In this document: piece by piece, positions 17,196 to 25,628 of the stretch
How the letters are laid out: each line of letters starts with the position of its first letter
How positions within the stretch are numbered: the stretch's first letter is position 1
The notes under the pieces: generated by a model
Databases searched by the model: none
Seen by the model: only the letters and a program-made list of their open reading frames with translations
What the model was told of the DNA's origin: nothing
Position numbers and translations under genes: made by a program
Assembly (NCBI RefSeq): GCF_003182275.1
Contig: NZ_QGTR01000004.1
Coordinates: forward strand, 425,811-489,810
Source of the DNA: Hoeflea marina
GTDB lineage: Bacteria > Pseudomonadota > Alphaproteobacteria > Rhizobiales > Rhizobiaceae
Direction of reading: 5' to 3'
Length of the DNA stretch: 64,000 nucleotides

Positions 17196-17300
17196 CGCAC
17201 CGCGTGCATTCAAATTCACGCGATGTGCTTCGGCTCCTAGTCGTGATGCATGGCGTGATCGCGAAAATGCTGCACGCTTTCGGGCGACATGCATCAAGCT
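17196..17300. repeat. Rhizobial intergenic repeat, copy 1
   Basis: The segment opens with a palindrome (GCACCGCGTG ... CACGCGATGTGC) and ends with GCTGCACGCTTTCGGGCGACATGC, closely matched at 59649-59670. Elements with this CGCTGCAC...CGACATGC signature are abundant between rhizobial genes. It lies between the convergent aldo/keto reductase and ilvH genes. Confidence 0.65.
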
Positions 17301-17330
17301 CCGGCCGCGCGTTGTCCGCGGCCGGGCTGG

Positions 17331-17903
17331 TCACATGCCTTGCGGACCGCGGTTCATGGCGGCGATGCCGGTGCGGCAGATCTCCACCAGCCCGAGCGGC
17401 TTCATGATGGCGATGAACTGCTCGATCTTCGACACCCGGCCGGTGATCTCGAAGATGAAATGCTCGGTGTTGGCATCGATGACCTGGGCGCGGAAGGCGT
17501 CGGCGAGCCTGAGCGCCTCGACCCGGTTGTCGCCGGTACCGGTGACCTTGACCAGCGCCAGTTCGCGCTCGATCGGCTTGTCGTGGCCGAGCTCGTGCGA
17601 GCGCACGGTGAGATCCACCACCCGGTGCACCGGAACGATGCGCTCGAGCTGTGCCTTGATCTGCTCGAGCACATGCGGGGTGGCCGTGGTCACGATGGTG
17701 ATGCGCGAGAGATGCGCCTCGTGCTCGGTCTCCGACACCGTGAGGCTGTCGATGTTGTAGCCGCGGCCGGAAAACAGGCCGATGACCCGGGCCAGCGTGC
17801 CAGGCTCGTTGGCCACGAGCACCGACAGCGTGTGGGTCTCCGGCCGCTGGGTCTCCTTGGCGATGAAATAGGCCGAGCCGGTGGGCTGGTGCTGCGCGTT
17901 CAT
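17331..17903 (-). CDS. ilvH: Acetolactate synthase small (regulatory) subunit
   Basis: 190 residues. The ACT domain pattern THTLSVLVANEPGTLARVIGLFSGRGYNIDSLTVSETE is near the start, and a second regulatory domain contains ERELALVKVTG and HFIFEITGRVSKIEQFIAIMKPLGLVEICRTG. It binds valine and activates the large subunit in branched-chain amino acid synthesis. Normally it directly follows the large-subunit gene; here a toxin-antitoxin pair lies between, with only 29 bases before ilvH. Confidence 0.95.
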   Translation of the reverse strand: MNAQHQPTGSAYFIAKETQRPETHTLSVLVANEPGTLARVIGLFSGRGYNIDSLTVSETEHEAHLSRITIVTTATPHVLEQIKAQLERIVPVHRVVDLTVRSHELGHDKPIERELALVKVTGTGDNRVEALRLADAFRAQVIDANTEHFIFEITGRVSKIEQFIAIMKPLGLVEICRTGIAAMNRGPQGM

Positions 17904-17932
17904 GAGTGACTCCGTTCTTGATTGTCTGGGTG

Positions 17933-18334
17933 TCAGGAAGCCAGTTCCACGCTCACCGTCTTGAAGTGTGAACCGGCGCGACGCGCCAGGTCCTTGTCGA
18001 AAGTGGCGAAGCTCTCGCCGGCCCGGACGCCGCTGACATGCACGGCGTCCGCAAAATCCATCCCTGCACGGTAGGCGGCAAGCACCCGTTCAGTGCGCTC
18101 CGGCTCATGCAATTCGACCATTTCCGTGCGCGCCAGCGCATCAAAAAGACTGCTGATCGTTTCCCGCCCGTAGTCGAACCGGCTGCGCAACACCCACTCC
18201 GTCTCCAGGAGCACGCTCAACACCAGCACGACGTGGTTTGCCTCGAACAGCGCCCGCGCGGTGTCCCACTGCGTGCTGTCGTCGCGGACCAACAGCCGCA
18301 CCAGATTATTGGTGTCAACGGCCAGTCTTTTCAT
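17933..18334 (-). CDS. vapC: PIN-domain toxin, VapC-like
   Basis: 133 residues. The PIN fold acidic residues are Asp7 in AVDTNN, Glu44 in LLETEWVL, Asp93/Asp96 in GMDFADAVH, and Asp113 in TFDKDL. VapC toxins are magnesium-dependent RNases that cut tRNA or rRNA. Its start overlaps the antitoxin gene by 20 bases, the usual arrangement. The pair lies on the same strand between ilvB and ilvH. Confidence 0.88.
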   Translation of the reverse strand: MKRLAVDTNNLVRLLVRDDSTQWDTARALFEANHVVLVLSVLLETEWVLRSRFDYGRETISSLFDALARTEMVELHEPERTERVLAAYRAGMDFADAVHVSGVRAGESFATFDKDLARRAGSHFKTVSVELAS

Positions 18335-18602
18335 GCCAACGCCGCCTTGCCTCCTCGGTGATCGCGGCGTCGATCAACTCGTCCGAGACCGGCGATCCGC
18401 TTCGCTTCGGAATCATATCCACGAATTCCTTGAACGCGAGAGTGCCACCGGTGCTGGTTGAAGCAGCCACGGGCCTGAGTTGCACGCCAGTGGCGCCGTC
18501 GACGACCTCGAATTCAGTGCCCGCAGTCCAGCCATGGGCATCGCAAAGCTGCTTGGGCAGGAGCACCTGGCCCCGGCTCGACATTCTCGTACGTTCACCC
18601 AT
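18315..18602 (-). CDS. vapB: AbrB/MazE-type antitoxin, VapB-like
   Basis: 95 residues. The N-terminal swapped-hairpin DNA-binding domain reads RMSSRGQVLLPKQLCDAHGWTAGTEFEVVD, the SpoVT/AbrB signature. The C-terminal part, FVDMIPKRSGSPVSDELIDAAITEEARRRW, should wrap the toxin. It neutralises VapC and represses its own promoter. It starts 48 bases after the ilvB stop, so part of its expression may come from the ilv operon. Confidence 0.88.
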   Translation of the reverse strand: MGERTRMSSRGQVLLPKQLCDAHGWTAGTEFEVVDGATGVQLRPVAASTSTGGTLAFKEFVDMIPKRSGSPVSDELIDAAITEEARRRWHEKTGR

Positions 18603-18650
18603 TTGACCCTCCTCAGCCAGAGACGATGTCAGAATACGCCTCTCCCGTCA

Positions 18651-20426
18651 TCAGACAAGCGCCCTGCCCTTGGCGTCGATGGCGGAGGCGACGGCTTCGT
18701 CAGTGGCCTCGTCCGGCAGCAGCATGTCGTTGTGCGCCTTGCCCGACGGGATCATCGGAAAGCAGTTGGCGAGCGAGGCCACCCGGCAGTCGAAGATCAC
18801 CGGCTGCGGCGTGTCGATCATCGTCCGGATCGCGTCATCGAGATCCCTGGGCTTGTCGCAGCGGATGCCGACGCCGCCATAAGCCTCTGCCAGCTTGACG
18901 AAGTCGGGCATGGATTCGGTGTAGGAATGCGACAGCCGGTTGCCGTGCAGCAGCTGCTGCCATTGCCTGACCATGCCCATATACTGGTTGTTCAGAATGA
19001 AGATCTTCACCGGCAGCTCGTGCTGGACGGCGCAGGACATTTCCTGGATGCACATCTGGATCGAGGCGTCGCCGGCGATATCGATGACCAGGCTGTCGCG
19101 ATGCGCCACCTGCACCCCGATGGCGGCCGGGAAACCGTAGCCCATGGTGCCCAGTCCGCCCGAGGTCATCCAGCGGTTGGGCTGCTCGAAGCCGTAGAAC
19201 TGCGCCGCCCACATCTGGTGCTGGCCCACTTCCGTGGTGATGTAGGTGTCGCGGTCCTTGGTCAGCTCGTAGAGCCGCTGGATGGCGTATTGCGGCATGA
19301 TCACATCGGCATTGGCCGCATAGGCGAAGGAATTGCGGCCGCGCCAGCGTCCGATCTGCGACCACCAGTCGGCGATCTGCTTGCGGTCGGGCGCCTTGGA
19401 GGCGCGCCACAGCCGGACCATGTCCTCGAGCACATGGCCGACATCGCCGATGATCGGCACGTCGACCCGGACGATCTTGTTGATCGAGGAGGCGTCGATG
19501 TCGATGTGGATCTTCTTCGAGTTGGGCGAGAACGCGTCCAGCCGCCCGGTGATGCGGTCGTCGAAACGGGCGCCGATGCAGAGCATGACGTCGCAGTCAT
19601 GCATGGCCATGTTGGCCTCGTAGGCGCCGTGCATGCCGAGCATGCCGAGCCAGTTCTTGCCCGAGGCGGGATAGGCGCCGAGCCCCATCAGCGTCGAGGT
19701 GATCGGAGCGCCGGTGAGTTCGACCAGTTCGCGGAGCAACTGGCTGGCTTCCGGACCGGAATTGATGACGCCGCCGCCCGAATAGATGATCGGACGCCGG
19801 GCGCCGGCCATCAGCTCGACCGCCGCGCGGATCTGGTCGAGATCGCCCGACAGCTTCGGCTGATAGCTGGATTTGACCGAGACGTCGGGCTTCGGCGTGT
19901 AGATGCCGGTGGCGAACTGCACATCCTTCGGAACATCGACGACGACCGGACCGGGACGGCCGCTGGTGGCGATGCGGAAGGCCTCGTGGATGATGCGGGC
20001 GAGATCGTTGACGTCCTTGACCAGCCAGTTGTGCTTGGTGCAGGGCCGGGTGATGCCGACGGTGTCGCATTCCTGGAATGCGTCGGTGCCGATCAGCGAG
20101 GTCGGAACCTGGCCGGTGATGCAGACCATCGGGATCGAATCCATCAGCGCGTCCTGCAGCGCCGTGACCACGTTGGTGGCGCCGGGTCCGGAGGTCACCA
20201 GCACCACTCCCGGCTTGCCGGTGGAGCGGGCATAGCCCTCGGCCATGTGGCCGGCGCCCTGCTCGTGGCGGACGAGAATGTGCTCTATCGTGTCCTGCTG
20301 GTGCAGTTCGTCATAGATCGGCAGCACGGCGCCTCCGGGATAGCCGAAGATATGCTCGACGCCATTGTCGCGCATTGCCTGCAGCACCATTTCGGCGCCG
20401 GTCATTTCCATGTTCTTGCCGGTCAT
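18651..20426 (-). CDS. ilvB: Acetolactate synthase large (catalytic) subunit
   Basis: 591 residues, full length for the thiamin diphosphate enzyme. It carries the catalytic glutamate in RHEQGAGHMAEGYAR, FAD-region motifs (RFDDRITGRLDAF) and the ThDP motif GDASIQMCIQEMSCAVQHELPVKIFILNNQYMGMVRQW. It condenses pyruvate with pyruvate or 2-oxobutyrate as the first shared step to valine, leucine and isoleucine. The start follows GGAAGAGA. An attenuator leader lies directly upstream. Confidence 0.97.
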   Translation of the reverse strand: MTGKNMEMTGAEMVLQAMRDNGVEHIFGYPGGAVLPIYDELHQQDTIEHILVRHEQGAGHMAEGYARSTGKPGVVLVTSGPGATNVVTALQDALMDSIPMVCITGQVPTSLIGTDAFQECDTVGITRPCTKHNWLVKDVNDLARIIHEAFRIATSGRPGPVVVDVPKDVQFATGIYTPKPDVSVKSSYQPKLSGDLDQIRAAVELMAGARRPIIYSGGGVINSGPEASQLLRELVELTGAPITSTLMGLGAYPASGKNWLGMLGMHGAYEANMAMHDCDVMLCIGARFDDRITGRLDAFSPNSKKIHIDIDASSINKIVRVDVPIIGDVGHVLEDMVRLWRASKAPDRKQIADWWSQIGRWRGRNSFAYAANADVIMPQYAIQRLYELTKDRDTYITTEVGQHQMWAAQFYGFEQPNRWMTSGGLGTMGYGFPAAIGVQVAHRDSLVIDIAGDASIQMCIQEMSCAVQHELPVKIFILNNQYMGMVRQWQQLLHGNRLSHSYTESMPDFVKLAEAYGGVGIRCDKPRDLDDAIRTMIDTPQPVIFDCRVASLANCFPMIPSGKAHNDMLLPDEATDEAVASAIDAKGRALV

Positions 20427-20480
20427 TGGTCTCTTCCCGATCCCGTCTGTGTCTGGGCTGCATAGCCCGGTTCAAGCCAT

Positions 20481-20504
20481 AAAAAAAGGCTCCTTCCGGA
20501 GCCT
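20481..20504 (-). terminator. Attenuator terminator of the ilv operon
   Basis: On the minus strand, AGGCTCC-GGAA-GGAGCCT is followed by a run of seven T. It lies between the leader peptide and ilvB, so it is an attenuator rather than an end-of-operon terminator. A competing stem pairs GCGCATGGG (20549-20557) with CCCATGCGC (20511-20519). Confidence 0.85.
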
Positions 20505-20535
20505 GTTGTCGCGCATGGGAGCTTTCGCCGGGCGG

Positions 20536-20592
20536 CTATGCCACCCTGCCCATGCGCGGTCGTACCACAATAAGGTTTGCTGCAGTGATCAT
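20536..20592 (-). CDS. Leader peptide of the ilv attenuator
   Basis: An 18-codon frame reads MITAANLIVVRPRMGRVA then TAG. It has four consecutive branched-chain codons (CTT ATT GTG GTA: Leu-Ile-Val-Val). The first arm of the upstream stem lies in the codons after them (CCGCGCATGGGC). Stalling at Leu/Ile/Val codons should prevent the terminator at 20481-20504 from forming, raising ilvB expression when these amino acids are scarce. The mechanism is known for ilv and leu leaders; its operation here is inferred from sequence. Confidence 0.8.
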   Translation of the reverse strand: MITAANLIVVRPRMGRVA

Positions 20593-20737
20593 GGCGGCGA
20601 TGCTATCGCCTGGCCCTGCGGCGGTCAACGGGTTTTTTCGCCATCGGTCCATCGCACTGTGAGGCACCGCCCGCTGGCACAACGCGCTGTTAACTCCCGC
20701 TTGATAGGGTTCGCGTTCAACAGCCGGGAATGAACGC

Positions 20738-22810
20738 TTGGACCAACCAGTTTCCCAGGAATCCTACGAGGAGAGAAACGAACGCGAACGGCGGGACGGG
20801 ATGACGCCCGGCAACCGCTTTCTCGGTCGCGTCGTCGCCTGCAGCGGCTCCAAGGCCACCATCTCGGCCATCGCCGAAAAGGGCAACACCGCCCTGTCCG
20901 AATTGTGGTCGGTCGGCCGTCTGATTTCCATCAGCGTGGCGTCCAACCGCGTGGTCGCGCTGGTCTGTTCGATGCAGACCAACAAGGAGGAATGGACGGA
21001 AGCCGCCGACAACACAATGCACATCGAGGTGGAACTGGTCGGCGAGATCCACAGCGGCATCGACGGCAAGCCGGAATTCTCCGCCGGCATCAGCCACTAT
21101 CCCTATCTGGGCGCCATTGCCCACCGCATGCGGTCTTCGGATCTCAGCGTCATCTATGACCCGGGCTCGGTGGATACCGCCGTCATCGGCAGGCTCACCC
21201 AGGACACGTCGTTGAGCGCGCTGATTCACATTCCGTCGCTGCTGTCGCGCCACTTCGCCGTCGTCGGCACCACCGGCGTCGGCAAGTCCACGGCGGTCAC
21301 GCTGCTGCTGCACAAGGCGCTCAAGGCCGACCCGGCACTGCGCATCCTCATTCTCGATCCGCACAACGAATTCGCCGCCGCCTTCCCGCAGGAAGCCGTT
21401 GTCATCGACACCGAGACGCTGGACCTGCCCTTCTGGCTGTTCCGGCTCGAGGAACTGACCGAGGTGCTGTTCCGCGGCCGCCCGGCCGTGCCCGAAGAGA
21501 TCGACGCGCTGCGCGACCTCATCCCGGAGGCCAAGCGTTCCTTCAAGGGCAGTGCCGACACGGCGCTCATCCGCAAGGCGCAGGAGAAGTCCTCGCTCAC
21601 CGCCGACACGCCGGTGCCCTACCGCGTCGCCGACCTGCTGGCGCTGATCGACGAGCGCATCGGCAAGCTGGAGGGACGCTCGGAAAAGCCGCATCTGCGC
21701 TCGCTCAAGGTGCGCATCCAGTCCGCGATCAATGATCCGCGCTACGAGTTCATGTTCTCGTCGAACACGATCCAGGACACGATCATGCAGACGATCAGCC
21801 ACATCTTCCGGATCCCGGGCGATGGCAAGCCGGTCACCACGTTCCAGCTAGCCGGGATTCCCTCGGAGGTGGTCAATTCGGTCGCCTCGATTCTGTGCCG
21901 CATGGCCTTCGAGATTGCGCTGTGGAGCGGCGGGTCGGTGCGCATCCTGGTGGTCTGCGAAGAGGCGCACCGCTACGTGCCGGCCGATCAGTCGCTCGGC
22001 TTCTTCCCCACCCGCCAGGCGATCTCGCGCATTGCCAAGGAAGGCCGCAAATACGGCGTCAGCCTCGGCGTCATCACCCAGCGTCCCGGCGAACTCGACC
22101 CGACCATCCTGTCGCAGTGCTCCACCGTCTTTGCCATGCGGCTGTCCAACGACCACGACCAGGAGATCATCCGCTCGGCGATCCCGGATTCCTCGGCCTC
22201 GACCATCAGCTTCCTCTCCTCGATCGGCAACGGCGAGGCCATCGCCTTCGGCGAGGCGGTGGCGGTGCCGATGCGCATGATCTTCGAGCGCGTGCCCGAG
22301 AGCATCCTGCCGCGCGCCAATTCCGGTCTCGCGCCGGTGATCACCGGCGACGCCACCTCCATCGACCTGCGCAAGATCGTCCAGCGCATGCGCCACATAT
22401 CGGCCGCAGACGGCGACCAGGCGCAGGACGACCGCTTCCAGCATCAGCCCTCCGCACAGCTGCCAGCCGTCGACCGGCTCGACAACTATGACCGGCGCGA
22501 CGGCGGCGACCGACGCCAGCCGCTTCCCCAGCGCGGCGACGACCAGTTCCCGGAGCCCATGCGTCAACCGGCACCGATGGCCGCCGAGGCCCTGCCGTCG
22601 ATGCGCGCCGAGTATCCGCAGGCCTGGCCCGAAGGCCCTGCCAGGACGGCTGAAACGGCCGCGTATCGGAGCGACCCGGCGCCTGCCGGCCCGCCCGCGA
22701 CCGACCAGGGCATCACCCGCGGCTTCGGCCAGCAGGGCGAACGCCGCGAACTCAGTCCGTTGCGCACCAGCCTGCTGAAGAAGCCGCTGAGTTCGCTCAT
22801 CAAGAACTGA
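20738..22810 (+). CDS. HerA-like ATPase (DUF87)
   Basis: 690 residues from a TTG; ATG 20801 (MTPGNRFLGRVVACSGSKATI) is an alternative start. An N-terminal barrel-like HAS domain precedes Walker A GTTGVGKST at about residue 177. LILDPHNEFAAAFP, VVCEEAHRYVPAD (Walker B), QRPGELDPTILSQCSTVFAMRLSN and GNGEAIAFGEAV follow, as in HerA/FtsK-superfamily translocases. The last 130 residues are Pro/Gln/Asp-rich and probably disordered. No NurA partner is adjacent. A DNA-processing role is inferred. Confidence 0.85.
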   Translation: MDQPVSQESYEERNERERRDGMTPGNRFLGRVVACSGSKATISAIAEKGNTALSELWSVGRLISISVASNRVVALVCSMQTNKEEWTEAADNTMHIEVELVGEIHSGIDGKPEFSAGISHYPYLGAIAHRMRSSDLSVIYDPGSVDTAVIGRLTQDTSLSALIHIPSLLSRHFAVVGTTGVGKSTAVTLLLHKALKADPALRILILDPHNEFAAAFPQEAVVIDTETLDLPFWLFRLEELTEVLFRGRPAVPEEIDALRDLIPEAKRSFKGSADTALIRKAQEKSSLTADTPVPYRVADLLALIDERIGKLEGRSEKPHLRSLKVRIQSAINDPRYEFMFSSNTIQDTIMQTISHIFRIPGDGKPVTTFQLAGIPSEVVNSVASILCRMAFEIALWSGGSVRILVVCEEAHRYVPADQSLGFFPTRQAISRIAKEGRKYGVSLGVITQRPGELDPTILSQCSTVFAMRLSNDHDQEIIRSAIPDSSASTISFLSSIGNGEAIAFGEAVAVPMRMIFERVPESILPRANSGLAPVITGDATSIDLRKIVQRMRHISAADGDQAQDDRFQHQPSAQLPAVDRLDNYDRRDGGDRRQPLPQRGDDQFPEPMRQPAPMAAEALPSMRAEYPQAWPEGPARTAETAAYRSDPAPAGPPATDQGITRGFGQQGERRELSPLRTSLLKKPLSSLIKN

Positions 22811-22946
22811 CCACTGAGCGGCTGTCGCGATGGACCGACGGCGGCATGTGTGAGCGCCTGTCCGCGCACCGGCCACTCGGGACGGTTCGGGCGTTCAGTC
22901 GTCAAGTCACGCATGATCGGATAAGGCCGCGGCGCCGCGGCCGGGC

Positions 22947-23750
22947 TCAGGCGGCGCAGACGCGGTTGCGGCCCTTGCGCTTGGCCTCGTAGAGCTGCTT
23001 GTCGGCGCGGCGATAGAGATCCTCGCCGCTTTCCGATCCGTCCCAGATCGCCAGGCCCACGCTGATGGTCACCCGCAGCGTCACGTTGCCGGCTTCGAGA
23101 TTCAGCTGCGAGACCGCCTGGCGGACCCGGTCGGAGAGATCGAACAGCTGTCTCTCGTTGATGTTCGGCGACAGGATCGCGAATTCCTCGCCGCCCAGCC
23201 GCGCCACCACGTCGTGATAGCGGGTGAAATCCTGAAAGCAGCCCGCCACGCGTCGAAGCACCTCGTCGCCGACATCGTGGCCGTAGGTGTCATTGACCGA
23301 TTTGAAGTGGTCGAGGTCGAACACCGCCATGCCGATGGGCTTCCTGATGCGCTTGAATGCGGCCAGGTATTCCACCAGGGCTTCGTCGAAATAGCGGCGG
23401 TTGTACATGCCGGTCATCGCGTCGGTGACGGCGGCATGCTCGAGCGTCTGCGAGCGCATCGAGAGGGTTTCGGTCATGCGCTGTAGCTTGCCCTGCTCGC
23501 GCAGCCCCCGCGACAATGTCGGCAGGATCAGCAGCAGGCTGCAAGTGAAGGCAAGGCCGGACAAAACCATGGCGAGGAACGTGAACTGGCCAACCGTATG
23601 CGCGCCGCCGGTGACATCACCACCGCCGATGGCCATCGACCATGCAGCCCATGAAGACGCTCCCGCCAGCCCGATGAGCAACATCAGGAAGAACAGAAAT
23701 ATCTCGGCCTTATGGAAACCCTTCTTCCGCAACGCAGACCCCCAATTCAT
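22947..23750 (-). CDS. Membrane-anchored diguanylate cyclase (GGDEF)
   Basis: 267 residues. Two N-terminal membrane helices (IFLFFLMLLIGLAGASSWAAW and FTFLAMVLSGLAFTCSLLLILP) and a short coiled segment precede a complete GGDEF domain: DAMTGMYNRRYFDEAL, FDLDHFKSVNDTYGHDVGDEVL, and the catalytic loop GGEEF in ARLGGEEFAIL. No RxxD inhibitory site is obvious upstream of GGEEF. It makes c-di-GMP from GTP and is a functional opposite of the EAL protein at 3948. Confidence 0.92.
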   Translation of the reverse strand: MNWGSALRKKGFHKAEIFLFFLMLLIGLAGASSWAAWSMAIGGGDVTGGAHTVGQFTFLAMVLSGLAFTCSLLLILPTLSRGLREQGKLQRMTETLSMRSQTLEHAAVTDAMTGMYNRRYFDEALVEYLAAFKRIRKPIGMAVFDLDHFKSVNDTYGHDVGDEVLRRVAGCFQDFTRYHDVVARLGGEEFAILSPNINERQLFDLSDRVRQAVSQLNLEAGNVTLRVTISVGLAIWDGSESGEDLYRRADKQLYEAKRKGRNRVCAA

Positions 23751-23833
23751 ACCCGGCGAAGTCTAGCCTCCGCCGGTTATGTTTGAATTAACGCGGACTG
23801 CCCCGGACTGCCAATTGCAGCCCTGCCTGTCCG

Positions 23834-24739
23834 TCAGACGGAACCGGCCTCTCGGATCCAGCCGTCGTCGAGCTGGTTGCGGAACCAGGTCATCTGCCGC
23901 TTGGCATATTGCCTCGTGGCGATCGTGGCCTTTTCGATTGCCTGCGCCTGCGTCCACCTGCCCTCGATCACCTCGCGCAACTGACTGACGCCGATCGCCT
24001 TCATGGCCGGGCTCGAAGCGGTGAGCCCGAGCGCCATCAGGCGCCGCACCTCCTCCAGTGCGCCGCCGGCAACCATGCGGGAGAACCGCTCGCCGATGCG
24101 CGCGTTGAGCACCGCCCGATCGGGAAGGATGACGATGCGCTCGGCGCGCTCCGGCACGATCACCGCCGGCGCGCCCCTGCCCTGGAATGCCAGGATCGAC
24201 TTCCCGGTGGCGTCGATCACCTCGAGCGCGCGAAGAATCCGCTGCCGGTCGGCCACCTTCAGCCGCGCGCCCATTGCCGGATCGCGGCGACTGAGCTCCG
24301 CGTGCAGCGCTTCGACTCCGTCGTCTTCGAGCCGCGCCCTCCACGCGGCACGCACACCGGGCGGAATCGTCGGCATGTCCGACAGGCCGCCGGTGATGGC
24401 CCGGAAATAAAGTCCCGTCCCGCCCACCAGGATGGGCAACCGGCCCCGCGCCCGCACATCCGCCACTGACCGTTCGGCCTGCGCCAGCCACGCACCTGTG
24501 GAATACTCCGCCCCCGGCGGCACATGGCCGTAGAGATGGTGCGCAACTCCGCCCATCTCGGCCTCCGACGGACGCGCCGTCAGCACCTGGAGCACGTCAT
24601 AGACCTGCATCGAATCGGCGTTGATGATCTCGCCGTTGCGGCTTGCCGCCAGTTCGAGGGCCAGCTTCGACTTGCCGCTGGCCGTCGGCCCGGCTATCAG
24701 GATGGCCTCGCAGCCGTCGATCCGGAGTTTTGTGTTCAT
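23834..24739 (-). CDS. miaA: tRNA dimethylallyltransferase
   Basis: 301 residues from ATG 24739 (MNTKLRIDGCEAILIAGPTASGKSKLAL); a TTG nine codons upstream is also in frame. The P-loop GPTASGKS, NADSMQVYDVLQVLTARP, the substrate loop LVGGTGLYFRAITGGL and RQYAKRQMTWFRNQ are diagnostic. It adds a dimethylallyl group to A37 of tRNAs that read UNN codons. It is head-to-head with serB; the two ATG codons overlap in CATG. Confidence 0.96.
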   Translation of the reverse strand: MNTKLRIDGCEAILIAGPTASGKSKLALELAASRNGEIINADSMQVYDVLQVLTARPSEAEMGGVAHHLYGHVPPGAEYSTGAWLAQAERSVADVRARGRLPILVGGTGLYFRAITGGLSDMPTIPPGVRAAWRARLEDDGVEALHAELSRRDPAMGARLKVADRQRILRALEVIDATGKSILAFQGRGAPAVIVPERAERIVILPDRAVLNARIGERFSRMVAGGALEEVRRLMALGLTASSPAMKAIGVSQLREVIEGRWTQAQAIEKATIATRQYAKRQMTWFRNQLDDGWIREAGSV

Positions 24740-25628
24740 GGCCCTCGTTGCCACGCTTGTCGCCAATCCGTCAAATCCGCAATTGAGCGCCGGTCTGGGC
24801 GAAGCCGCCTGCGCCGCCGTCGACGGCGCCGGGCTCTATTGGCTTGCCGACGGCATTGCCTGCGACATCGCGCTGCGCGACGGCACGGATGCCACTGCCG
24901 CCATGGCGGCCCTGCGCGCGGTTCTCGGCGCCGCGCCCGTCGATGCAGCCATTCAGGACGCCGACGCGCGACGCAAGAAGATGCTGATCGCCGACATGGA
25001 TTCGACCATGATCGGACAGGAATGCATTGATGAACTGGCCGCCGAAGTCGGCCTCAAGGAAATGGTCTCTGCCATCACCGCGCGCGCCATGAACGGCGAG
25101 ATCGAATTCGAGCCCGCCCTGCGCGAGCGCGTCGCCCTGCTCAAGGGCCTGCCCGTCTCGGTGATCGACGAGGTGATCGCGCGCCGCATTACGCTGACAC
25201 CGGGCGGCCGGGAACTTGTCGCCACCATGCGCGCCCGGGGAGCCTACACGGCCCTGGTCTCGGGCGGCTTCACGCTGTTCACCAACCGGGTGGCCGACAT
25301 GATCGGCTTTGACGAGAACCGGGCCAATGTGCTCGAGCACGATGGCAAGACCCTGTCGGGCACCGTCACCGAGCCGATTCTCGGCCGCCAGGCAAAGATC
25401 GACGCGCTCGACGCCATCGCCGCCCGGCTCGGCATCTCGCCGGACGAGGTCATCGCGGTCGGCGATGGCGCCAATGATCTCGGCATGCTCGGCCGCGCCG
25501 GCTCCGGCGTCGCCCTGCACGCCAAGCCCGCCGTCGCCGCCGCCGCCGGTATCCGCATCGACCATGGCGACCTCACCGCACTGCTCTACCTGCAGGGCTA
25601 CCGCCGGACGGACTTTGTCCTGCCATGA
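24738..25628 (+). CDS. serB: Phosphoserine phosphatase
   Basis: 296 residues. HAD motifs are intact: DMDSTMIGQECIDELA (nucleophile Asp), VSGGFTLFTNRVADMIGFDENRAN, and GDGANDLGMLGRAGSGVALHAKP. An N-terminal ACT-like extension covers about 75 residues. It performs the last step of serine synthesis. The next gene overlaps its stop by four bases. Its upstream region lies entirely within miaA. Confidence 0.96.
   Translation: MALVATLVANPSNPQLSAGLGEAACAAVDGAGLYWLADGIACDIALRDGTDATAAMAALRAVLGAAPVDAAIQDADARRKKMLIADMDSTMIGQECIDELAAEVGLKEMVSAITARAMNGEIEFEPALRERVALLKGLPVSVIDEVIARRITLTPGGRELVATMRARGAYTALVSGGFTLFTNRVADMIGFDENRANVLEHDGKTLSGTVTEPILGRQAKIDALDAIAARLGISPDEVIAVGDGANDLGMLGRAGSGVALHAKPAVAAAAGIRIDHGDLTALLYLQGYRRTDFVLP

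Noticed and set aside
18480-20465. Plus-strand open frame of about 661 codons
   Set aside because: It is antisense to ilvB, which is certain; His/Arg/Gly-rich composition typical of a shadow frame.
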